From contig NZ_VJXQ01000001.1 in NCBI RefSeq assembly GCF_007655485.1, positions 254,643 through 316,545 on the forward strand: DNA of 61,903 nucleotides. The letters run 5' to 3'. The DNA is from Halobellus captivus. GTDB lineage: Archaea; Halobacteriota; Halobacteria; Halobacteriales; Haloferacaceae. The notes under the pieces are model-generated. The model had not been told where the DNA came from, searched no databases, and saw nothing but the letters and a program-made list of their open reading frames with translations. Positions within the stretch are counted from its first letter, which is position 1. The number at the start of each line of letters is the position of its first letter. Made by a program: the position numbers and the translations under genes. Below are positions 55,340 to 61,903 of the stretch, in pieces.

Positions 55340-56744
55340 CGGCGGTCACCTCCGAATCCGCGACGTCAACACGTGTTGTGCCGCCGTCAGCGACGCCGTT
55401 GTCCGCGTGTAGGCGCGCGTACCGAGCGAGTGCGCCAGCGGCGTCCGCGGCGCGCTCGGGGGTCTCGAAGAATGGGACGCCTGCGTCCGCGAGTTGGTCG
55501 CGCTGGTCGGCGAGATCCTCTTCGATGCCCTCGGTCGCGAACAACACCGGCTTGTCGACGCGCGCCGCGAGGCCGTCGAGCTCGGCGACCGGGAATCCGA
55601 TCGCCTCCTCGAACAGTTCGTAGACGAGCACGATATCGACTCGCTCGTCCTCGGCGACGGCGGTCACGATCTCGCCGAACTCGGGCATCGGTCGCCCGGT
55701 GTCGACCGGGTTGTCGGCGTACGTGATCCCGGGGAGGATCTCGTCGACGCGCTCTTGGGTGTCCGCCGTGAGTTCCGGGAGCCGACCGCCCGCTCGCTGA
55801 ATTCTGTCGGTGATGATGATCCCCGGCCCGGCCTGGGCGGTGACGACGCCGACGTTCGGTCCGTCCGGCGTCGGCGAGTTCCCGAGCGCCGCGGCGGCGT
55901 CCATGAGGTCGTCGGTCGCGTCGACGGTCGGGACGCCGTACTGCGCGAATCCGGCGGTGTACAGTTCGTGATCGCCCGTGAGCGCCCCCGTGTGTGATTC
56001 GGCGAATTCGCCGACGTCCGACTGGCCCACCTTGTAGGCGATAACCGGCGTGTCGCTCTCGCGGCAGGCTTCCAGCATCCGACGGCCGTCGTCTGTTCCC
56101 TCGACGTGCAGGACGATCGCGTCCGTCCGCTCGTCGCTGTCGAAGTACTCGATCGCCTCGGCGAAACCGACGTTCGCGCGGTTGCCGAGGCCGACCTGCG
56201 CGGAGACGCCTCTACCCTGCCGCCTGGATTGGAACGCTAAGACGAGCCCGACGCCCCCGCTCTGTGCGACGACCGCGACGTTGCCTTCCGGCACCTCCTC
56301 GACCCCGCTGGCGAACGAACAGCGGAGGTCGATCCCGGGAACGAGGAAGCCGCTGGTGTTCGGGCCGAGCAGCGAAATGCCGTGCTCGTCGGCGATCTCG
56401 ACGAGCGCGTCCTGGAGTTCTTCGCCTTTCCCGCCCGCTTCGGCGAAGCCGCTGGCGTAGATGACCGCCGCACCGATTCCGGCCTCTCCGCACTCTTCGA
56501 GCACGTCCGGCATCGCGGGGCCGGGCACACAGCAGAGCGCGAGATCGACATCGTCGTCGATTTCGGTCACCGACGAGACGAACTCCGCGCCGAACAGCTC
56601 ACCCGTCGTCGACGGGTTCACCGGATACACCGGTCCGTCGAAGATCGCGGCGTTCGCCATCGCTTCGTATCCGATCTTGCCCTCGGTCGCCGACGCGCCG
56701 ATGACGGCGATCGCCGAGGGGTCGAACAACTGTCTGAGAGTCAC
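55332..56744 (-). CDS. ADP-forming acyl-CoA synthetase, alpha (CoA-binding) subunit
   Basis: 470 residues: CoA-binding domain LFDPSAIAVIGASATEGKIG, ligase-CoA domains with LLGPNTSGFLVPG, AQSGGVGLVLAFQSRRQ and the phospho-His site ESHTGALTGDHEL. GTG at 56744 (MTLRQLFDP) is favoured over ATG at 56771 because it gives the family N terminus. Partner of the beta gene that starts inside its last codons. Divergent from livG at 56920. Confidence 0.9.
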   Translation of the reverse strand: MTLRQLFDPSAIAVIGASATEGKIGYEAMANAAIFDGPVYPVNPSTTGELFGAEFVSSVTEIDDDVDLALCCVPGPAMPDVLEECGEAGIGAAVIYASGFAEAGGKGEELQDALVEIADEHGISLLGPNTSGFLVPGIDLRCSFASGVEEVPEGNVAVVAQSGGVGLVLAFQSRRQGRGVSAQVGLGNRANVGFAEAIEYFDSDERTDAIVLHVEGTDDGRRMLEACRESDTPVIAYKVGQSDVGEFAESHTGALTGDHELYTAGFAQYGVPTVDATDDLMDAAAALGNSPTPDGPNVGVVTAQAGPGIIITDRIQRAGGRLPELTADTQERVDEILPGITYADNPVDTGRPMPEFGEIVTAVAEDERVDIVLVYELFEEAIGFPVAELDGLAARVDKPVLFATEGIEEDLADQRDQLADAGVPFFETPERAADAAGALARYARLHADNGVADGGTTRVDVADSEVTADE

Positions 56745-56919
56745 ACACGGACATTTGCCGAACGTCCTCAAAGCGTTTTCCCCCTGTGATCGCGCGGACC
56801 GTTCCCCTGCAAGCGCCCGGGGGATCGACGCCGACTCTCGCCGTTCACAGCGCCGAACGGCCGCCCACTCATCGGGCTATTCCGTAAGTTTATCATCGTT
56901 GCTTGGATATCGAACGATA

Positions 56920-57669
56920 ATGACGTTACTGGAAGGTCGAGGGCTGACGAAGAAGTTCGGTGGGGTCGTCGCCATCGAGGACGTCTCGTTCACCGTCGAT
57001 CGCGGCGAGGCCGTCGGGCTCATCGGTCCGAACGGGGCCGGAAAGAGCACGCTGTTCCGGACCATCACCGGCGTCCACCCGCCGACCGAGGGCGAAGTGT
57101 TCTTCGACGGCGAGGAGATCACCGGGAAGTCCCAACACGAGATCTGTCACCGCGGGATGGCGAAGACCCACCAGATCGTCCGCCCGTTCGGGAGCCTCTC
57201 GCTGCTCGAAAACGTCACCGTCGGCGCGTCGTTCGGCGGCCGCGAGTTCGACGATCCGCGGGAACGGGCCGCCGAGATGATCGAGTTCGTCGGCCTCGAA
57301 GAACAGATGCACACCGACCCCGGAGAACTCAGCGTCGGACAGCTCAAGCGACTCGAGATCGCGCGCGTGCTCGCGACCGATCCTGAGATGGTCCTCTTCG
57401 ACGAGGTCGCGGGCGGCCTCGACCCCGAGGAGACCGAGGGAATCATCGATCTCGTCGGCGACATCATCGACGAGGGCAAGACGGTGTTCCTCATCGATCA
57501 CGTGATGCGCGCGCTGATGAGTGTCAGCGAGCGCGTGATGGTGCTCGATAACGGGAAGCTCATCGCCGAGGGAACGCCCGAGGAGATCCAGAACGACGAC
57601 ACGGTCATCGAGGCGTACCTCGGCGAGAACGCGGGCAAAGACCTCTCGGACGCGATCGCCGAGAACTGA
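56920..57669 (+). CDS. livG: Liv-type ABC transporter ATPase, LivG (second importer)
   Basis: 249 residues: Walker A GPNGAGKST, MAKTHQIVRPFGSLSLLENV, signature LSVGQLKRLEIARVL (LSVG variant), Walker B MVLFDEVAGGLDP with the expected Glu-to-Val-containing DEVAGG, and FLIDHVMRALMSVSERVMVL. Completes the second importer, 4.4 kb from the other subunit genes. ATG at 56920 comes about 25 bases after taagtttatc. Confidence 0.9.
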   Translation: MTLLEGRGLTKKFGGVVAIEDVSFTVDRGEAVGLIGPNGAGKSTLFRTITGVHPPTEGEVFFDGEEITGKSQHEICHRGMAKTHQIVRPFGSLSLLENVTVGASFGGREFDDPRERAAEMIEFVGLEEQMHTDPGELSVGQLKRLEIARVLATDPEMVLFDEVAGGLDPEETEGIIDLVGDIIDEGKTVFLIDHVMRALMSVSERVMVLDNGKLIAEGTPEEIQNDDTVIEAYLGENAGKDLSDAIAEN

Positions 57670-57789
57670 TAGGGATTCTCGTAGGAGACCATCGATTCGG
57701 TTTGATCCGAATCGACGACTGTGGCCGGTCGAGGGTCTCTGGGCCTTCGACCGGCTACGATAACCCCTATGACTTCCGCGCGCCGCCGC

Positions 57790-58428
57790 TCAGCGTTTTC
57801 CGGCGAAATCGACGAACGCGGCGAGCTTTTCTCTCGCGTCGGCGGTCACGCTGGAACCGTGATAGACGAGGCCGACGTCGAACTCGTACTCCAGAAGCCG
57901 TTCGAGCGAGTCGTCAGCGGCGGCGAGGTCGGCCGAGTAGTGTGCCGTCGGGAGGACGAAGTACCCCTCCGGCAGGCCCCTCGCGTCCGATCCGAACACC
58001 GCGTCGCCGAGGACGGCGATCCCCGTTGATTCGTCGACGAGCGCGTGGTGCGCTTCGGTGTGCCCCGGAACGTGAACGGCCGTGAACTGTCCCACGCGGT
58101 CCCCGTCGCCGAAGCGGTGATCGACATCGACGGGGACCGCGACGCCCTCGGGGGCCCACGTTTCGAGACCGAACCGCTCGACGAGCCCCGCGAGTCCGGC
58201 CACGTGATCGGGGTCGCCGTGCGTTACGATGATTCGCTCGGGCGTGATCCCCAGCGCGTCGAGCGCGTCGGCGACGACGTCGACGGTATCCTCGAATCCG
58301 GCGTCGACCAGCGTCGGCGTCTCGCCGTCGAAGCAGAACACGCGCCAGCGGGCGTCCGGTGCCGTTTTCACGGTGATATCGTAGACGTCCGGTGCGATCT
58401 CAGTGACGGGCAGATTTGTGTCAGACAT
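57790..58428 (-). CDS. Metallo-beta-lactamase-fold hydrolase
   Basis: 212 residues. THGDPDHVAGLAGLVE (HxxxDH variant HGDPDH), VHVPGHTEAHHALVDE and LGDAVFG provide the metal ligands of MBL hydrolases; a C-terminal His (VYHGSS) completes the set. Glyoxalase II/lactonase-like in overall form. Neighbours suggest thioester or lactone hydrolysis in aromatic or acid catabolism, unproven. Confidence 0.88.
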   Translation of the reverse strand: MSDTNLPVTEIAPDVYDITVKTAPDARWRVFCFDGETPTLVDAGFEDTVDVVADALDALGITPERIIVTHGDPDHVAGLAGLVERFGLETWAPEGVAVPVDVDHRFGDGDRVGQFTAVHVPGHTEAHHALVDESTGIAVLGDAVFGSDARGLPEGYFVLPTAHYSADLAAADDSLERLLEYEFDVGLVYHGSSVTADAREKLAAFVDFAGKR

Positions 58429-58661
58429 CGCACGGGAGTACGACGCCGTGGGTGTTAAACGTGTAGCGTCTCCGCCCCCGCGACGACGAACCGCGATCGA
58501 ACCTCGGGGACGGGCCTGAACCCGCGGTAAACGACTGACCTGGAGACCCCGCTCCGGCGGTGACTCGCTGTTGGGTGAGCCCCGCAGCCGACGGTGATTC
58601 GAGGACGACGAGCGATCCGACACCCCTATTGTGGTCCCCGGTGACACGACCGACACGAACG

Positions 58662-60071
58662 ATGACAGATGGTCTCTCGGCACGAGCGAGTCGGGCGCTT
58701 CCGACAGATCCGTCTTGGCTCGCCCTGCCCGCAGGCGCGCTCGTGGCCGGTTCCGTCCTCCAGTTCGCGCCGCTGAACCCCGACGCGGCACGGATGCTCG
58801 CGATCACGCTGTTCTGCGTCGTGATGTGGATCGGATCGCCGGTGCAACCGTGGTTCACGGCGCTGATCGGCATCGGCTTGATGGGCGTCGGGTTCTCGAC
58901 CGAACTCGCGCTGACCGGCTTCCAATCGCCCGCGACGTGGCTCGTCGTCGTCGGCCTCCTGATCGGCGAGGCCGCAAATTCGAGCGGCCTCGCCGGACTC
59001 GTCGAGCGGATCGCGCTCTACTGGATGCCCGAGCGGATCGCCACCGACGCGGTCGCCGTCTACCGGTACCTGCTCGTCGCGCTCTCGATCGGCAGTCTCG
59101 CGCTCGCGGTGTTGGTCCCCTCCTCGCTCGTCCGCGTGCTCATCCTCGCGCCGATCCTCAAATCGTTCGGTGATCTGTTCACCGAGCGGCAGGCGAAGAT
59201 CGGCGTCTTCCTCGGCCCCCTGTTCGCCACGTACTACGGCGCAACGGGCATTCTCACCGGATCGCTGGCGAACATCATCGTCACCGGCCTCGTCGAATCC
59301 AGCGGCGGACCCGCGATCACGTGGACCGAATGGACGATCTGGATGGGCCCGGTGATGGGACTCGGACGCGTCGCGGTCGTCGTCGCCGTCACGTATCTGC
59401 TGTATCGCCCCCGAGACCGAAGTGCGATCGACGCGCCGGACCAGATCGACGCCGTCTCCCCTTCGTCGACCGAGCGACGGATGCTGCTCTTCCTACTCGT
59501 CGGGGTCGCGATCTGGGCGACCGACTTCGTCCACGGTCTGCACCCGCTGTTCGGCGCGGTCGTCGTCGCGCTCCTCTCGTTCACGCCCGGAATCGGTGTC
59601 ATCGATCACGACGCGGTCGGCGAGACCGACTTCTCGATCCTCTTTTTCCTGGGGGCGATCTTCGCTATCGCCGAGGGCCTGCAGCGGACCGACTTCACCG
59701 ACCTGGCCGCCGAAACGATGCTCTCGTATCTGCCGAGCGATCCGTCGCTGCCGCTCGTGCTGCTGTTCGTCGTCGTCGTCTCGATGCTTATGGCGTTCGT
59801 GATGGAGGGAATGGCCGTCGCGAGCGTGATCACGCCCGTCTTCGTCACCTTCGCGACCAGCGCCGGGATCCCGCTCGTCCCCGTCGCGATGATCGAGAGC
59901 GTCGCCCTCAACGCGTACTTCTTCCCCTACCAATCGGCCGTGTTGGTCGCGATGCTCGGCCTCGGCGTCGTCGACACGATGGAACTGAGCCGGATGGCGT
60001 CGATCTGTACGATCGCGACGCTCGTGTTCCTGCTGCCGATTCAGATCGGGCTGTTCGTGCTCTTCTTCTGA
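58662..60071 (+). CDS. SLC13/DASS-family carboxylate transporter
   Basis: 469 residues with 11-12 hydrophobic segments. Internal repeat halves with FATYYGATGILTGSLANIIVTGLVE (quoted part: ATGILTGSLANIIVTGL) and MAFVMEGMAVASVITPVFV correspond to the two substrate/Na+ hairpin regions of divalent-anion:Na+ symporters. The SNT-like motifs are modified. Import of a dicarboxylate such as fumarate would suit the pathway. ATG at 58662 chosen; frame runs 102 bases further upstream. Confidence 0.87.
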   Translation: MTDGLSARASRALPTDPSWLALPAGALVAGSVLQFAPLNPDAARMLAITLFCVVMWIGSPVQPWFTALIGIGLMGVGFSTELALTGFQSPATWLVVVGLLIGEAANSSGLAGLVERIALYWMPERIATDAVAVYRYLLVALSIGSLALAVLVPSSLVRVLILAPILKSFGDLFTERQAKIGVFLGPLFATYYGATGILTGSLANIIVTGLVESSGGPAITWTEWTIWMGPVMGLGRVAVVVAVTYLLYRPRDRSAIDAPDQIDAVSPSSTERRMLLFLLVGVAIWATDFVHGLHPLFGAVVVALLSFTPGIGVIDHDAVGETDFSILFFLGAIFAIAEGLQRTDFTDLAAETMLSYLPSDPSLPLVLLFVVVVSMLMAFVMEGMAVASVITPVFVTFATSAGIPLVPVAMIESVALNAYFFPYQSAVLVAMLGLGVVDTMELSRMASICTIATLVFLLPIQIGLFVLFF

Positions 60072-60108
60072 TTCCCCGGCCGTTCGTGCTCTTCTCCTGA
60101 TTCCGCAC
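60053..60108. repeat. Two-copy repeat, period 29, across the SLC13 stop codon
   Basis: gttcgtgctcttcttctgat (from 60053) recurs as gttcgtgctcttctcctgat (from 60082); the first copy contains the gene's last codons and stop. Confidence 0.8.
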
Positions 60109-60150
60109 GTCGGCGTCTTCTGAACGAAACTCGGCGGCTCGCTCCCGACC

Positions 60151-60210
60151 GAATCCCGGTCACTTCTCCGGCTGAATCTCGGTCGCTTCTCCAGCCGAAT
60201 CCCGATCTCG
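60151..60210. repeat. Three-copy tandem repeat, period 23, between convergent genes
   Basis: gaatcccggtcacttctccg (60151), gaatctcggtcgcttctcca (60174) and gaatcccgatctcg (60197) are adjacent degenerate copies in the 60072-60252 spacer. No gene there. Confidence 0.8.
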
Positions 60211-60252
60211 TAACGTCGAAACGCGGGCCGGGCCCTCGACGGGACCGTCCGC

Positions 60253-61800
60253 TCAGGAGAAGTGCTTCTCGATCAGATCGTCCCGGATGAGCGTGCCCGT
60301 GTCGGTTCGCGGGAGCGGATCCGCGGTGATCGCGTAGTTCCGCGGGCGCTTGAAATTCGCGAGGCCGTCGTGCTGGAGGCAGTACTCCTCGAGGTCCTCC
60401 GCGGTGATGTCGCTCTCGGTCACGACGACGGCGGTGACGACTTGCCCCCAGTCCTCGTCGTCGAGGCCGAACACGCACGCCTCGTCGACCTCGGGGTGGT
60501 TGCCGAGGACGCGCTCTACCTCCGCGGGATAGACGTTCTCGCCGCCGCTGTTGATCATATTGTCCACGCGGTCGACGATGTAGAGATAGCCCTCCTCGTC
60601 GATGCGGGCGACGTCGCGGGTTCGGAGCCACCCGTCGAAGTACGACTTCTCGGAGGCCTCCTCGTTGTCGATGTATCCGTACGACATTCCCGGACCGCGG
60701 GCGATGATCTCGCCGCGCTCGCCGGGGTCGACGGTCGCCTCCGGGTCCGGGTGTTCGGAGATCGGCACGGATTCGACGACGCGGATCTCCCAGGAGAACG
60801 CCTCCTTGCCGATCGTCCCCGGGTGCTCCTCCTGCACGTCCGGGTGGGCGAACGTGAGGTCTGGCCCCGCCTCGGTCATCCCGTAGGTGTTGTATACGTG
60901 TTCGCTCAGGTGCTCGTGGGTCGCCTCGATGAGGTTCTCCGTGACGATCGCACCCCCAGTGCGGATGTACGACAGCGATTCGGTGTCGTAGGGCGTTTCG
61001 GCCGCGCGTTGGACGTCGTTGAGCGCTTTCAGCTGAGTCGGGACGCCGAGCAGCCCCGTCACGTCGTGGCCCTCGATGAGCTGAAGGGCCTCTTCTGGCT
61101 CGAACGTCGAGTGCAACACGACGGTTGCGCCCGCGACGAAGTGCGGGTAGAGCCACGCGTCGGTGGTCACCATATGGTACCACGGCGAGGTGCACAGCGC
61201 GACGTCGGTCTCGTCGATGCCGTGCTCCATAATTCCCTGGATCGCACCGTACCAGAGCTGTTCCTGATCGAACGGCACGGCTTTCGGAACGCTCGTCGTG
61301 CCGCTGGTGTACAGGATCGCGCACTCGTCGTCGACCGGGTGGGAGTCGTCAAGTTCCGTCTCCGCCGCCGCGAGGACGTCCTCGTAGGATTCGACGTCCT
61401 CGCGTTCGATGTCGCGGTCGCCCGCGTGGACGGCGACATCGAACGCGCCTCGGTCGAGCAGTTCGAGCGCATCATCGGCGTTGTGGTCATCGAAGAGCAG
61501 CGCTTCCGCGTCGCCGGTCTCTGCCATCCGCTTCAGCTCGCCGACCGTCGCTCGGTAGGACAGTTGCACCGTCGCGAGGCCGCGCTTGTTTCCTGCCCAC
61601 ATCGATTCGATCGCGGCCACCGTGTTGACGGAGAGAACGGCGCACCGACCGGTTCCGATGCGGTCGGTGATCGCGTTCGCCAAGCGGGTGCTCCGCTCGT
61701 CCAGTTCCGTGTAAGTGAACGAACGGCCGTCGTCGGTTACGAGCGCGAGTTTGTCGGGATAACAGCGGACCGTCCGAGCGAGGGCGTCACCAAGTTTCAT
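60253..61800 (-). CDS. AMP-forming acyl/aryl-CoA ligase lacking the A10 lysine
   Basis: 515 residues of the ANL family: LYTSGTTSVPKAVPF (phosphate loop, with TTS for the usual TTG), YNTYGMTEAGP (A5), GWLRTRDVARIDEEGYLYIVDR (A7-A8 region, split in source) and SGGENVYPAEVE. The A10 motif, normally PRTxTGK, reads PRTDTGT: Thr503 (codon at 60292-60294) replaces the catalytic Lys of adenylation. FKRP just before is normal. Substrate unresolved; with gentisate genes near, a hydroxybenzoate ligase was considered. First gene before the window edge; spacer 61801-61903 has a TATA-like attaattg. Confidence 0.87.
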   Translation of the reverse strand: MKLGDALARTVRCYPDKLALVTDDGRSFTYTELDERSTRLANAITDRIGTGRCAVLSVNTVAAIESMWAGNKRGLATVQLSYRATVGELKRMAETGDAEALLFDDHNADDALELLDRGAFDVAVHAGDRDIEREDVESYEDVLAAAETELDDSHPVDDECAILYTSGTTSVPKAVPFDQEQLWYGAIQGIMEHGIDETDVALCTSPWYHMVTTDAWLYPHFVAGATVVLHSTFEPEEALQLIEGHDVTGLLGVPTQLKALNDVQRAAETPYDTESLSYIRTGGAIVTENLIEATHEHLSEHVYNTYGMTEAGPDLTFAHPDVQEEHPGTIGKEAFSWEIRVVESVPISEHPDPEATVDPGERGEIIARGPGMSYGYIDNEEASEKSYFDGWLRTRDVARIDEEGYLYIVDRVDNMINSGGENVYPAEVERVLGNHPEVDEACVFGLDDEDWGQVVTAVVVTESDITAEDLEEYCLQHDGLANFKRPRNYAITADPLPRTDTGTLIRDDLIEKHFS

Positions 61801-61903
61801 AGTCTCGTGTTACGCGTCACCAGGCCAACTGCCACATTAATTGTTTTGATAGGGGACGACGGTCGTGGTCCCTTCGTGCGACAGTGCTCGCCCTTACTTC
61901 GTG

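Overview
The window is a high-GC archaeal chromosome segment from a halophilic archaeon (Halobacteria class). Grounds: a TFB-type initiation factor, a Tat-exported halocyanin lipoprotein, an archaeal UbiA-type lipid prenyltransferase, Trm5-type tRNA methyltransferase, very acidic proteins, Tat plus lipobox signals on both solute-binding proteins, and many genes whose TATA box lies only about 25-35 bases before the start codon (leaderless transcripts). I cannot name the species.

1-17.9 kb is mostly housekeeping: the 3' end of a TFB gene, halocyanin, a small metal-handling cluster (Cys-rich peptide, TauE/SafE-like membrane protein, stand-alone P-type-ATPase metal-binding domain), tandem UspA, Trm5, tRNA-Thr(CGU) followed by a decayed copy of its own 3' end, a PAS-PAS histidine kinase, a divergent pair (deoxyribosyltransferase/TIR-like small protein and winged-helix regulator), YccF-like protein, lipid prenyltransferase, RecA-fold signalling ATPase, CoA-binding protein, an ABC export operon whose second permease carries a PrsW protease domain, an HhH protein and fructose-1,6-bisphosphatase.

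17.9-39.9 kb is an accessory catabolic region: a Liv-type ABC importer (LivF, LivG, fused LivH-LivM, binding protein), TIM-barrel isomerase, SDR dehydrogenase, IclR regulator with a 0.8-kb AT-richer upstream region holding repeated palindromes, amidohydrolase/deaminase, class III CoA-transferase, FAH-family enzyme, folate-dependent demethylase-like protein (LigM/GcvT family), TatD-like hydrolase, Asp-box beta-propeller, a DUF35 gene broken by one in-frame TAA, two thiolase-fold proteins that both have Ser in place of the nucleophilic Cys, DoxX and DUF3179 proteins. The substrate is not evident; the set suggests uptake, demethylation, CoA activation and C-C cleavage of a small aromatic or methoxylated compound.

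39.9-61.9 kb holds a large FAD/Fe-S dehydrogenase, MFS carrier, aldehyde dehydrogenase, SDR, a second FAH enzyme, and a second Liv-type importer split over three transcription units around a gentisate 1,2-dioxygenase. With it are a hotdog thioesterase, a split ADP-forming acyl-CoA synthetase, an MBL hydrolase, an SLC13 carboxylate carrier and an AMP-forming acyl-CoA ligase lacking its catalytic Lys. Gentisate dioxygenase plus FAH hydrolase fit the gentisate route to pyruvate and fumarate; no maleylpyruvate isomerase is seen here.

A recurring structural feature is short tandem duplications (periods about 20-29 bases) in the spacers just after stop codons. I see no CRISPR array, rRNA, transposase or phage gene.
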